Source: Undaria pinnatifida (taxonomy: Eukaryota > Sar > Phaeophyceae > Laminariales > Alariaceae). From it: 64,000 nt of DNA. Below, in pieces: positions 42,975 through 54,925 of this stretch (its first letter is position 1; the number at the start of each line of letters is the position of its first letter). The position numbers were made by a program, and so were the translations under genes. Under the pieces are notes generated by a model. It saw only the letters and a program-made list of their open reading frames with translations, ran no database searches and was not told the DNA's origin. The DNA is taken from positions 1,550,001-1,614,000 of the forward strand of contig JABAKD010000002.1 in assembly GCA_012845835.1 (NCBI GenBank), given 5' to 3'.

Positions 42975-43170
42975 CATCCCATGTAATATCCCCGCACCAC
43001 TCTCGCGCTCCCTCCCAGTAGTAACTCAGATCCGGGGTCACATAGCGGGCCCTCCTTCTCCCTCCCCACTTCGGCACGTGCTTTCATTTTTACTGCGAGG
43101 AGAATCCAGCATTTTCTTCCCTCGTCGACTCGCGTCGAACCAACCCACGCTGCTAGGCGCTCTCAGCAGT
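42975..43170 (+). repeat. Diverged dispersed repeat, copy 2
   Basis: Related to 27400-27605 through GTAACTCAGATCCGGGG and CTCGTCGACTCGCGTCGAA. Class unknown. Confidence 0.4.
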
Positions 43171-43865
43171 TAGTTGATCCCTGTTTTCTTTTTTGCATTT
43201 TTTTTGCAAATAAAGTCAAATCTCATCGTGGTAGGTGTCGAACTCAAGGACAACCAAACGTTGGTAGTACTCGAGTGTAAAACCACTATTATTTATAGAC
43301 CACAGGGGCGGCCGGCTGGCAATTGATTGAAACAAAACAGGATATTTGCATAGAGATTACATTCCCTCCCCTATATTGTATGATATTACGATGGTTGACG
43401 CGATATGTATAGAATAAAGCGCCAAATAAATATCTAAATATCAGCGTACGCGGAGTTTTATATATCATGAATAACGAACGACCGCGACGGCAGAGCAAGG
43501 CAAAGCATAGCGCTTCGCTCTCGGTGCGATGCTGAGCTGAGCCGCAGGGCATCGCAAGGCACTGCACGGCGCTTCGTTGCTGTAAGCTATAGCGCTGCGA
43601 TGGGGTGCTGGGCGGTGTCGAGCTGATGAGCCAAGCCCAGATCTCAGCCGATGAAGCTTCGTCAAGTACGAAACAAATGGTGCGAATCAAAGAAAAGCTA
43701 ATGCTGGACCGTTCCGCAACTACTGCACAGGCGGCAAATTAGCGGCAAATGGTAGGAGGTCCAACTTACTAGACAAAAAGGAAGAAAAATCGCGAAAAGG
43801 TTCAAAATCGTGTTGGCAGAAGAACCAAATTTGAATTGGCAGGAAGCAGCTGAAAGGTCAAGAAA

Positions 43866-44265
43866 CAGGCAATATTTCCGTTGTTGTTGTCGTTCTCACA
43901 TTAACTCGCATAATCAAGTCCGTGGTCACAGGACAGGCTCCAGTCACTCTGGAGCTGAAGAATACCCTAGGCTATTGGAAAAACACAAACTAAAGGTGGT
44001 ACACGCATGAATCACAGCTGACGCAATTCATGCCTCCATCAGAAACATATAAAAGTGAAATCGGGAGTCAGTAAACGATGTGCCAGGTCCATGCTGGTGC
44101 ATACGTCTCATTACTCGCGCCTGGAAAAACCAACTATACCGCTTGCCACCCAAGAAAGACTACCACGCATATATTACACGTGGTATCTATCACTACGCAT
44201 ACGCACAACAGACGCAAGTCAATTGGCAAAAAGAAACAAACAAAGAAGAGAAAGGAAAGGAAATG
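43866..44265 (+). repeat. A-tailed dispersed retroposon, copy 3
   Basis: It matches the copies at 24080 and 26832 in order. It begins near a TTCCGTTGTTGTTGTCG stretch and ends in an A-rich tail (GGCAAAAAGAAACAAAC). Confidence 0.7.
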
Positions 44266-44655
44266 GGTGCATGGGGCCAAGAAAAAGAAAAGGTGAATAA
44301 ATTTTGGGGGGTCTACTGGCGAGTCTGCCACCAGAACGATGCCACGTGCTTTTTCGACGATCTACAGCTGTACTACGAACGACTTCCGATACACCCACCG
44401 AAGCACGGACTACCGGCGAATCACGCGATCGACAGTTGGCTGTGGTTGTCACGTGTCTCTGTGTTGGGGGCCCCTGTGCGCTGCCTCTTGCTGGCTCTTG
44501 TTTGGGTAAAACATGCGGTGTGCTCCATGGTCTCACGGCAGCAACACACCAGAATCTGAACGTCCGCTCGTACGACGTATCATTCTTACAGGAAATGAAA
44601 TATTTGTTTTCTCTTTCAATAAAAACATAAAACGGTTGTTATATACATCGAAGTA
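44266..44655. other. No gene recognised
   Basis: The open frames here extend from the retroposon copy or overlap each other. No family was recognised. Confidence 0.3.
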
Positions 44656-44657
44656 TC

Positions 44658-45120
44658 GGACAGAGTGATGCGTGTACGACTAAACTTGCCAACGGCACTC
44701 GTACTGCACTTTGAGCTATCTGCTGTGGTTCTGGTTGCTACTAGTTGCTGCAGTATGTGCTAGAAGTTTCGCCCTTCGGGGACTGCTGCTGAACCTGATG
44801 TTGCGTGTTTGCTTGTGTTGTCAGTTGGCGTTCACGCTCGTCGTACATACTGCTGTTCTCACCCAGTACGTACGGGTTTCCTCGTACCTCGACGGCACGA
44901 CGACGAGCTGAAAACAGAAGGGAGGTGAACATGAAATATCATAGACAATGGCCACATAGAAGCGAGCAAAGCGGGATAGTTCGCTGCGAATCAACCGCAC
45001 TCGTTCATGCCTACTGCAGAGGCTGCCTGGAGTGTCAGCGGCCGTGCTAAAGCCAGGGCCAAAGGCCGAAGAGACGGCTCTTCTACCTGCTTGGTTTCGT
45101 CTCGAGATTCTGTTTATATT
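44658..45120 (+). repeat. 463-bp tandem duplication, unit 1
   Basis: It starts GGACAGAGTGAT and is repeated head-to-tail from 45121. Identity is about 90% or more by eye. Confidence 0.88.
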
Positions 45121-45576
45121 GGACAGAGTGATTCGTGTACGACTAAACTTGCCAACGGCACTCATACTGCACTTTGAGCTATCTGCTGTGGTTCTGGTTG
45201 CTACTAGTTGCTGCAGTATGTGCTAGAAGTTTCGCCCTTCGGGGACTGCTGCTGCACCTGATGTGTTGTGTTTGCCAATGTCGTCAGTTCGCGTTCATGC
45301 GCGTCGTACATACTGCTGTTCTCACCCAGTACGTAAGGGTTTCCTCGTACCTCGACGGCACGACGACGAGCTCAAAACAGAAGGGAGGTGACATGAAATA
45401 TGGTGGACAATGGCCACATAGAAGCGAGCAAAGCGGGATAGTTCGCTGCGAATCAACCGCACTCGTTCATGCCTACAGCAGAGGCTGCCTGGAGTTTCAG
45501 CGGCCATGCTAAAGCCAGGGCCAAAGGCCGAAACGACGGCTCTACCTGCTTGGTTTTGTCTCGATATTCTGTTACA
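45121..45576 (+). repeat. 463-bp tandem duplication, unit 2
   Basis: It differs from unit 1 by scattered substitutions and small indels (for example a 3-bp loss near 45540). A hydrophobic Leu/Val/Ala-rich frame (LLWFWLLLVAAVCARSFALR) is open in both units. It has no ATG in place in either unit, and the two units diverge after it, so coding is doubtful. Confidence 0.85.
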
Positions 45577-46639
45577 TGAAAATGTCATGATTTCATGGTT
45601 TGGGAGTTATTTTTGTCACGAAACGTTTTGCCGTCGGTAATTTGTGTCACGAAGTTGTTGGAAATCGTCGGTAGCTTGTGTCACGTTTTAGGTGAACCCA
45701 CACTAATGAAATGAATTTCCAACTGGCAAAACGAGCAGAAACAAAAGCAATGAAATGCCGAGCAAGAAACCAAACGAACAAGTAAGAAAGCTAGTAGGGC
45801 TGTGAGTTGGCTGACTGTTTGTTGCCAGCTAGTTATTAGCTGGCTAGTTTAGTTAGTTGGTTGCGGCGGTGCCAACTATCCAACTATTTTTGGGTTTTGG
45901 TGTCCTCGCTTGTAGGAAGGCTTGTTTGGTACGGGGTGCGTAGTTCTCGGCGTCCCCAAGCAGTACCAGCGTACCAGCACGCACAGAGAGAGGTCTTCCA
46001 CAACAACTCATGGCGCATCTCCCCATCGCCATCGACGGTGCCGGTGCCGATGGCAGAGCCGATGGTGTCAGCACCGCTGACCCTGGCCTGTCGACGGACC
46101 ATGGCGGTGATGGAGCGTCAGACGAAGAAGTGACTGCTGTACCAAGCGCTCCTCCGAAATCGAGTGCACGCGACAAGGCAGCGGTTCGCTACCGCGTACA
46201 GAAGGAGCGCCAGCTTTCCAAGCCCCTCAAATCCCAGCACTGGGTGTGGAAGTTCTTCATGGTATACGCAAAGGAAGCACTAGTCAACATCGCCATTTGC
46301 CGCATTTGCGAGGCTAACGGCGACCTTGACAACGCAGAGATAAGGTACACCTCCCCGACGCACCTGAAGCAACACCTCGAAACAAAGCGGAAAGGGCACA
46401 GAGAGGCTTTGAAAGGCGACCAGGGCCGCGGCAGCGGAAGCGAAAGTGGAACAGGCGCCGTGGAGGGTGGGGCCGCTAGCGGGGAGGGTCAGGGCCAGGG
46501 CACGATCGTTGCTTACATGGACGGTGTTCGACCGTTCACGATGCTTACGACCGGGTTCATCGTCGGCAGCTACCAGGCTTTTTCGGTGAGTTTTTGTAAA
46601 AGTACCTGGCATATAAAATCTTTTCCGACCACCTGCACG

Positions 46640-47705
46640 ATCGCCTAGACCTAGCACCACGCGTATAACAAGCTGCTACATATCTTTGATCTCACAGCCG
46701 AAGTGTATTTGAATACTATTTGTGACCTAAACCTCCTAAAAAATTCCCCTCTTGCTCTCCCTTACTCAAACGCCCCACCAAATATCTCGAAATCTGCCAC
46801 ATTAATAAACACTTCACGCACAGGATATCACCTCAATATCTTTCGAGAGCCATCCATGCCGCTGTGTCCCCCCCCCCACCCCCGCCTCGAACTCGCCCTT
46901 CTTCCCCATCACCCGCACCATCGCCTAGACCTAGCACCACACGTATAACAAATCCCTCACCTAAAGCCCTTCCTCCCCCCCCCCCCCCCCCCTCCCTCGC
47001 CCCCACCCCCCACCTCCCCCCAACCCATCCCAACCCCACACCCTCGAACACTCCACCCTCTCTTTACTCACTGATTGTACGACTTACCCCAGGATATACA
47101 TGATAAACTGATTTCCAAAACCGTCACATTTATCCCCTCAAAATAATGTATAGTTTCCAGGCACATATTAAGCTGCCCCCCCCCCCCCCACCCCCACCCC
47201 CCCCCCCCCCACCCCCCCCCCCCCTCCCGCCCCCAATAACATACTGGTGCCAAAGCCGTCAGATTTATCCCCTCGAAAGGATTTATAGCTTACATGCACA
47301 AATTGCCCCCTCCCCCCCCCCCCCCCCCCCCCCCTCCAAACCCGCTTGCTTTTGATCAAAACCAGGCCCCCACGTCCTTCAAAACTCCGCCCCACCCCCC
47401 TCACCGGTTACTCGACTTACAAGATTCACTTGATAAAAGGATACATTTCCCTTCATAGCTGTCAGATTTTGTCCCCCTCAGAAACGGGTTTTATAGTTTC
47501 CGCGCACAGACTGACTAAAATCATCCTGTTGACCCTGGTAGCTACACTGTAGTTGTTAGGGGAGTCGCCGACCTATATCCTTAATGAGGACACACAACTC
47601 GTGATGCGCGCGATCGGAGTATCACACACAGCTTGCAAAGATGAGTTTCGACGAAATCTTTGATCGCACAGCTGGAGTGTATTTTCATTTTTTATAATAT
47701 ACCTG
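46640..47705 (+). repeat. Family E repeat inside the transposase intron
   Basis: It has the CGCCTAGACCTAGCACC module twice (46640, 46923), a TCACAGCCGAAGTGTATTTG partial end block followed by GTGACCTAAACCTCC, several very long C-runs (46975-47340), and the complete terminal block ending TTTTTTATAATATA. Confidence 0.85.
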
Positions 47706-48084
47706 TTTTACTTTATTCTTGTCTTCCGTGCGTTGGCTCTCCTCTCCGGTTGGTTTGTTTCCTTCGATTCCGTCTTCATCTTGTTTGTGCCATTTTCGTA
47801 CTAATATTACCTTTATCTTTGTTTTGTTTTGTTTTTGTTTATTTCGTACTCTCTCTTCATCTGTATTTCGGTCGCTGATTTATTTATGTTGTGCCTGTCG
47901 TACCCAGTACTAGGAACGCCTCAAAATCGTTGTCTAATGCATTACGGTGCATCATTTCTGTGTCGTAGCTTGTGACCACAGAGTAGATCTCGGGTAAAGA
48001 ATCAGTACGGACACTGGGTGTGCTGAACGTCGACGAGTAGAAGAATGGTTTAATGTGAAGAACACACACACCACACACCTGGTA

Positions 48085-48122
48085 GTATATTATAAAAAAT
48101 GAAAATACACTCCAGCTGTGAG
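48085..48122 (-). repeat. Family E repeat, minimal end
   Basis: Only the AT-rich tail and AATACACTCCAGCTGTGAG remain, the shortest copy in the window. It still carries the tail-side terminus. Confidence 0.7.
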
Positions 48123-51100
48123 ATACTACATTGTATGATGCCTGGTATACACGTATATTACATATTACGATATTATAATAAGGAGTTAAAATTCTGAGGG
48201 GCGCGGAGCGCGACGTCTTTTTTTTTTTCTGATTCTTCAGCAGGAAAAAAAAACTCTTCCTCGCGGTCGGGTGTGCGGAGGTGTTGTGTGTAGAGAGCAG
48301 AGAGATATTTACGTTCAACATATTTGTTCCAAGCGAGGCGATCTTTTCCTGATTTGAGATTTATGATTTATATTTATTCCCTGTGCCTGTGGGTTGTGAG
48401 GCTGTGAGTGTGTGTTGTTTTTGCGTCTACATCGTTTTGGTAGATAAATGCACGAAACCGGCACCGATTTGGGGACGGACGGGGGGGCTATGGCAGCCCA
48501 TAAAAAGAACTCTATCCTCTGCCAGTAGTGTCCGACGGCGTGCTGAGTTCGTGCAGCTTGCTCGATGTGTGTGGTCGAGTTACATGGCGTGACTGTTTTA
48601 TTTTTTTCTTCACACTTACAGTTAGTATAGTAGTACCTGCTAGCTGTACGCACCTTTCCAGTGCTTGCTACCTGATTCCTACGGTTTTCAGACTGACGTA
48701 TGGTGCATAATCCAACGGGGCAAGTTTTATCGCACGCGCGAAATCGGTGGCAATAGCTGCTACCGTTTATTTAGTCTACCTATAGGTTAAGTGATATGTG
48801 TTGTATTCTACATGAAGTATGCCTGGTGAATGCGCTGCAAATTGTTTGACTTGTACGAGCCTGTAGCCATTTTAGACAGCCCATCGCTAACTCACTTGCA
48901 TTATGTTCCCGAATGTGTCCCTGCAGATCGTAGACCACCAAGACTTCAAGAACATGGTGCATTTTTTAAGCAGATCGCAGACCGTCCCTTCCAGGCGCGA
49001 CATCGTGCGGGGCATGACCGAGGTCAGCACCGAGCTGCTAGCGAAAATCTATTCGCTCATCGCGGGGTTGCACTTCAGCTTTACGTCAGACGGGTGGACG
49101 TTATGCGCCAACGATACCTACCACTCCTTCACCATCATCAGCCTCATCGATAATGGATGGGTGTTGAGGACCCTGTCGCTTGATTGTTCGAAGGCTACTG
49201 GATCGGCGAAGGGTGAGAATCTTGCCGCCGCAGTCATTTGCCCAGGTTGTGAAGCACAAGCTTGAGGGGCGCGCCGTGGCCTTCGTCACCGACTGTGAGC
49301 CGTCCATGGTGAAGGCCGGTCGCGAGGTGGAGGCGAAAGGCGTTGCCGAGCACCACGGCTGCGTGGCTCATCGGTTGGAATGCACCACCGGTATCGCGTT
49401 CGACGGGCCAGGCACGAGGGACAGCATGGCACATGCGAGGTTGTGCGTGCAGCGCTACACGAAGTCAAGCCAGGCTGCGCACCGGTTGGCGGAGTGCCTG
49501 GTGTTTCTGGGAATGAATCCACTCAAGGTCACCCAGGACGTAGAGACGAGATGGTGGTCGACCCACTCCTGTTTGGAGCGGTTGGTTTTCCTGAAGCTGG
49601 CGATCCAGATGCACGAGGCTGAACTCGCCAGGGCTTTAAGGGCGACGTACCAACCCTTGCTCTCGGAAGTGGACTGGGCTATCATCGAGGTTTTGGTGCC
49701 TCTTCTTGAGCCATTCATGGTGGTCCAGCGATTGCTCGAGGGGGAGAAGTACGTGACGGTAAGCCTGGTCGTCCCCGCCATCCAAGGGCTCCGCTTTGGT
49801 CTTCGCGACGGTATCGCTGCGCTGCAAGCTGACCCCCCTTACGGGACCCCTGGACATAAGCATGAGGAGATAGCGCTCGTCATTATCTGCGCGCTCGCTC
49901 TCATCGACGATTTCGAGCTCCGTTGGGGGGACGGCACGAACTTGTTGGAGTACAGGGCGGGTCCCCGCCAGCAGCCTCAGGGATTCAACCGGTGGCAGCT
50001 GTTGGCGATTGCTCTGGATTGGCGCTCGAAGAACGTCCTGTTCGGCTTCAACGACGACGAGAAAGAGGGCCTGTGGGAGATCGTGGTGACAGAGACTGCT
50101 GCAATGGTCCTCGCCGACCGCGCGGCTCCAACACCTCCATCGAGTACTTCTCCAGCTCTTCTGGCATTTGAGGGCGGATCGACAGCATCAGTGGCAGCGG
50201 CAAACAAAAACCCGCGCTTGACCGGGTTTTTGGCTGCCGCGCAGTCTCAGGCAGTGCATGTCGAGGGGGAGGGCAGCGGTGACGTCGACACGGACGCAGA
50301 CAGCATCAGGAGCGGCGTGACTCACGCCGTAAGCACCGAGGTGGCCTTGATCAGGAAAGCAAGGGGAATGCTGATGTTCAGAGACGGGACTAATGCCAAA
50401 GGGGAAACCATTATGGTGTACAACAACCCGCTGGACATGTGGCGCAAGAGGGCGAAGGAGTTCCCCCACCTCGCAAGGCTGGCACGTTGCGTGTTATCCA
50501 TCCCCGCCACGCAGGCGCAGTCTGAACGCATGTTCTCAGCTGCGGGGCTGACTGTGAACAAGAGGCGTGGTTCGCCCGACCCGGAAAATGTGGAGATGCT
50601 GGTTTTCCTGCGATGCAACTGGAACGCCGTCGATAAATGGCTGAAAGAGTAGCTCGAACTGTCCGCCGTTTTGGTGTTTTTCTGCCTTGTGTCTTAGTGT
50701 TTTCTCGAAGCTCGTGTGGTTTCTTCTGTTGAAGTTCACACGTGTTGCGCTTTGGTTCGGTCCAAGGGGGGTGTACTCATGCCGTGCACGGCCGTAAGCG
50801 TATGACCATGAAGGGAGGGGCGGAAAACGGGGACAGGGATCCACACTTTGATGCGAGATGATTTGTCGGGTTCTGCATCTTTGTACGAGTACAGTATACA
50901 GTAAAAGGTAAAAAGTAAGAGGTAAAACTCTGGTCTTGTGGTTCATGCGGTCAACTGTGATGGCGGGACTTTGTCCCAACGTGCTATTAATACTAATGTA
51001 ATAATACAAGTATGTCTCTCTCATGAGTGTATCAACTGGATGATGAGCACCTCTGGCTCGGGTGTTTAAGCGATGCTCGCCCTGAGCTGTGTGTCGATCC

Positions 51101-51529
51101 CAGGCTATTTTGTGTCCTATTTTTAGTTTGTACTGGTGATGTGCTACTGCCTGCTGCGCGAGTATGTACGTATGTACCATATACGTTTATATATTATGGC
51201 ATCTCTTTAATATCCGACAAACTGAGACGAATTTAAGAAATATATATACCTGTTTCGTGATCAAAACCAGAGATAAACTTGGCCCATTTATCATGCTTCT
51301 TGTGTGTAAAATGAAGGCAAAAAGCGTAATTTTTGCCTCCGGCGGCGCCTTCTGCGGGATCCTCAGGAGGCGCCTCCGGCGGGCCCTCCGGGGGCGCCTC
51401 CAGCGGGCCCCCCTCGGCCGGGGGGGCTTTTTTGGCTCGCTTCGCTCGCCTAACTTTAGTCGACTAGTTGGCTGGCTTGCCAACTAATAACTAGGCGGAA
51501 ACTCCAGCCAACTGACAGCCCAAAAAAAA

Positions 51530-51915
51530 ACTGTGTGTGATACTCCGATCGCGCGTATTACGGGTTGTGTGTCCTCATTGAGGATATAGGTTGGCGACTC
51601 CCCTTACAACTACAGTGTAGCTATCAGGGTGAACAGGGTGATGTTAGTCAGTCTGTACGCGAAAACTATAAAACCCGTTTCTGAGGGGGACAAAATGTGA
51701 CAGCTGTGGATGGAAATGTATTCTTTATCAAGTGAATCCTGTAAGTCGAATAACCGGTGAGGGGGGGGCGGAGCTTTGAAGGACGTGGGGGCCTGGTTTT
51801 GATCAAAAGCGAGCGGGGTTGGAGGGGGGGGCGAACGGGCGGGCAATTTGTGCATGTAAGCTATACATCCTCTCAAGGGGATAAAACTGACGGTTGTGGA
51901 AAAAAAAAAAATCAT
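51530..51915 (-). repeat. Family E repeat next to the hAT right end
   Basis: It begins within the terminal block at CTGTGTGTGATACTCCGATC; the tail-side 60 bases are missing and hAT sequence takes their place. It contains the CGTATTACGGGTTGTGTG, ACAGCTGTGGA and GACGTGGGGGCCTGGTTTTG modules. Confidence 0.82.
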
Positions 51916-51919
51916 ATGA

Positions 51920-53020
51920 ACAACAACGCGAATTGTGAACACGTACAAAACACGTTAGGTCTCCACGTATTGTACCAATCGAGAATTCCGGACACCAACA
52001 ACAAAATGCAGAGGTTCTGCATCAATCATCGGTTCCGACCGATTCTGACAGATCGGCGGAGTTTGGGTGGTACAACAGCGCACATACATACAGTTGGTCC
52101 TTCAGCGTATAGCTGATTCAGCGTACGACAGCCACCTTTAATTATTGCAAAATCTGAATACCATACACACGTGCCTGAAAAATTTGCGTGCGCACGCTTC
52201 CCGGTATTGCGAATTCCGAACGTGGCGACGCGCCCCCTCCCCCCCCAAAAAAAACGACGGAGCGAGCGCTCTCGATTGTATTCCTTCTATACTTACTATC
52301 TTACCAGCTGGTGCGCTAATTGAGCGCGAGTTCCGAACACAGTTCAGCAGGTTTACTAATATTATTGCTAACTACGAGTACTGAATACGAACTATTATCT
52401 CGTGAATGGTATTCTACAGACATCCATGTACAGTACAGTGGTGTGTACGAAAGCTGGTATGTACTGAGGGCCGTTCCTAACGAATGGAAACAAGAAAAAT
52501 ACAAATCCTGACAAAATGCACGAATCCTGGCGCTTTAAAATTCTGAAATGTCACGCTGCAAACAATAAATATTAATACCAATATCTTGTCAGGAATCCTG
52601 AAATCGATTTTTAAGGAAGTGTCAAAACGAGTCAAAGGTCCGGATTCCTGACAAATATCACGTATATTTGCGAAAACGTCACGTTTGTTTCTTTATGAAC
52701 GATTCTTGACACGTTTTTGTGTTTGTCAAGAAAGGCTTTATTACGTGGGAATGTTACCTTTAACGCTATACGTACAATGGAACTCGAAGGGTGCGCCAGC
52801 TAGCGTTGGGCTGCGAAAGCAACTGTGTTAAATCGACACACGACGCGTATTAAAATACGCGGAAGTGTGGTGAGCTAAAGCTTTATTTTTCCCCATCCGC
52901 CGGAGAAAAAAAAAAAAGTTACCCAAAGTGCTTTTTTCATCATGTTATACTAAACTTCTGTATATATGCGGTACGATGTACCAGGTACATACTACATATC
53001 AGTCTACGCAGACCAGTAAC
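51920..53020. other. No gene recognised; repeated short motifs
   Basis: Between 52505 and 52740 the phrases TCCTGACAAA, TTGTCAGGAATCCTG and TTCTTGACACG recur in both orientations. No element boundary was found. Confidence 0.3.
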
Positions 53021-53024
53021 ATAC

Positions 53025-53260
53025 ACCACAGCTGAGGTCAAAGAACTCTTCGAAACTCGTTTATTCGTATTTCAAGGTACGTGCGTGCGACACTCCGATC
53101 GCGCGCGTCACTGGGTGTGTGTACATATGTCGACGACTCCCGTTAGAACGAACTAGCTTGTACCAGGGTGGACACGTTGATGTTTATCTAACATTCACCG
53201 GGTGCAGGATTACTGCTTTGACGCGCATCGCTAAATCCTTCTGAAACCCGTTCATACATA
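53025..53260 (-). repeat. Family E repeat, old copy
   Basis: It retains CTTCGAAACTCGTTTATTCG, GACACTCCGATCGCGCGCGT, CACTGGGTGTGTGT and CGACGACTCCCGTT in the usual order, strongly diverged. Confidence 0.6.
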
Positions 53261-54760
53261 CCTGGTACCAAAGAGCGACGAGCGCGATGTATTCAAGCGT
53301 CTAATAAATAGGAAAAGGTTGTTGAGGCAATCTGCGCATCGGCATGCCTCACACTTGCCTCACAGCTTCCCGCGGTGCAGGTCGAACACATATACCACAC
53401 CACCACATCTCGGGGTGCTTGATGTGGCCGATGGTGCTGAACTCGTCCCTTTTTGTTGCAATTTTTTGCTGCCTGAAATTCCAGAAGGGTTAGCGCCTTT
53501 AGGACTGCAGTCCCAATTTTTGGACACATCACTTGAATATATACTCAGATATAGGTTTCGGTACACGGTAGTACTAAGGGGGTGAAAACTAATGAAAGCG
53601 GCCGCAAGACAATCGGACAATGTCTTGTACCGGTATCGTAAGTGCAGGCGCCTTCGGCAAGAAAGCCATTGTGCACCAACCAGGGTAGGCAAACAAAAAA
53701 GCTACCAGGGTAGCAAGTATTTTGTTCGTTTGGCGGTTTTACAGACTGCCTAATTTATTCATACTACAACAGCTGCAGTCGTTGTGGTATGTGGTCGCTA
53801 TGGGGACATAAGAGTATCCCCTTTCATGTTGACCTATAGTGAGCAGATCCTCGTCGCGATCCACTTGTTGTGCGTTGGGAAGAGAAAATAAAGAGCCGCT
53901 GTATTTCCAATTCAGGTCGCGATGAAGTCCACCAATACACGAGGTGAGAAACTGTCTCATCCGTTACCTGGTTTCCTTCGGAGCAAATCTCCCAAGTCAT
54001 CCCTAACCTGCTCCCGTATCCTATGCCTACGAGTTGGCTGGCCTCAAGGGCGATACTATAACACTGGAGCACCACTTCGTGTTGAGCAGACACATGGGGA
54101 TATTGATCGAAAAAATGGTGCCGTGAACTATCATTCGAGCATGAGTCGAGGATGAGGCTCGTCTCAAAACCCACTCCCACACTTAAGAACGGCGATGACG
54201 AGGACACACATGCTCAATAGGCGAACAAGCCAGGGGATATCCTGTGTGCCCATAGCAACCCCGCAACACTAGACCGCGCGACGAAACTGCCTACTATCCT
54301 TCGTGAGAGATGGACAAAGATGCACACACATACTTGTCGATTGCAGACATCAAGACTTGTGGAGGGCCAGAACGTAAATAACAGCAAAATAACGGTGTTG
54401 GTCGATAGACCGGCATTCAACCAAGAAACGAAACGGTGTCAGGCAACATACCGACATTCAGCGACGTCAAAAAAATAGTCCCACTCAACAGATGAGCATC
54501 CCACCCACCCAGACGATGCAAAAAGTGTAGCCCCGACCTCTTTACACGGCACCTATCAGAAAATGCTCGTTATGGTGGATACCAGGCCATATCCCCCAGA
54601 TCGTACCGGCTTGTGAAGGCCATGCTGGCTCCTGGACGGCACTCGAACGTTTACCCTCGTTGATGACCCTCGAGCGCGTGGTCAGGCGTGCTACCCACCT
54701 CGGTGTCTCTCTAACACTTACATTCCAACCAAGACATTTGCCGTTTGCGGGACTACCGTC
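53261..54760. other. No gene recognised
   Basis: A minus-strand frame of 127 codons (53824-54207) and shorter ones lack family features. Confidence 0.3.
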
Positions 54761-54784
54761 CCATATAATATACGAGTATCAAGG

Positions 54785-54925
54785 TTGTGTTCGGTACGGT
54801 ACGTACCAAGGCATACCGCCGGTATTGCCGGTACCGAACACTCCGGTAAGTAAGTTCGGTACGACATCAATAACACCTCGGTAAGTTCGGTACGACATCA
54901 ATACCGGTAGCGGCGGTATCGGGGT
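54785..54925. repeat. CGGTACCG-rich short repeats
   Basis: GTTCGGTACGACATCAATA occurs twice (54855 and 54886). The surrounding bases are full of self-complementary GGTACC and ACCGGT-like words. Confidence 0.55.

Larger units (their letters stand above)
46586..48926 (+). other. Transposase intron hosting a family E copy
   Basis: Intron of 2341 bp with GTGAGT at the start and TGCAG at the end. It contains a long E copy at 46640-47705 and a short inverted E end at 48085-48122. The remainder has no recognised feature. Confidence 0.7.
46010..50652 (+). pseudogene. hAT transposase, two exons, one frameshift
   Basis: Exon 1 (46010-46585) encodes an acidic leader, a BED-type zinc finger (WKFF, then CRIC, then HLKQHLETKRKGH) and VRPFTM. 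The donor GTGAGT is at 46586 and the acceptor CTGCAG ends at 48926, both in phase 0; the joined protein reads QAFS then IVDHQDFKNM, as expected for hAT. Exon 2 has the first catalytic aspartate in FTSDGWT (49089). A +1 change near 49230-49238 is needed to reach the main frame, where TDCEPSM (aspartate at 49291), CVAHRLE, ETRWWS and the terminal SERMFSAAG (glutamate at 50524) follow. It would cut and paste the element in the nucleus. Apart from the frameshift, all key residues are present, so decay is recent or the shift is an assembly error. Confidence 0.82.
45795..51523 (+). mobile_element. hAT-superfamily DNA transposon
   Basis: The left end reads TAGGGCTGTGAGTTGGCTGA and the right end on the minus strand reads TTGGGCTGTCAGTTGGCTGG. 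Subterminal CTAGTTATTAG(C/T)TGG motifs are found at both sides. Inside is a transposase gene with BED finger, DDE residues and the C-terminal dimerisation region. No matching 8-bp target duplication was found at these limits. The right end abuts a family E copy that has no counterpart on the left, so the flanks have been rearranged. Both ends are G/C-structured, and a 24-25-bp G/C-rich tandem (51344-51416) lies near the right end. Confidence 0.8.

Noticed and set aside
44658..45576. LTR pair
   Set aside because: The two units are directly adjacent with no internal region and no TG...CA ends, so they form a tandem duplication.
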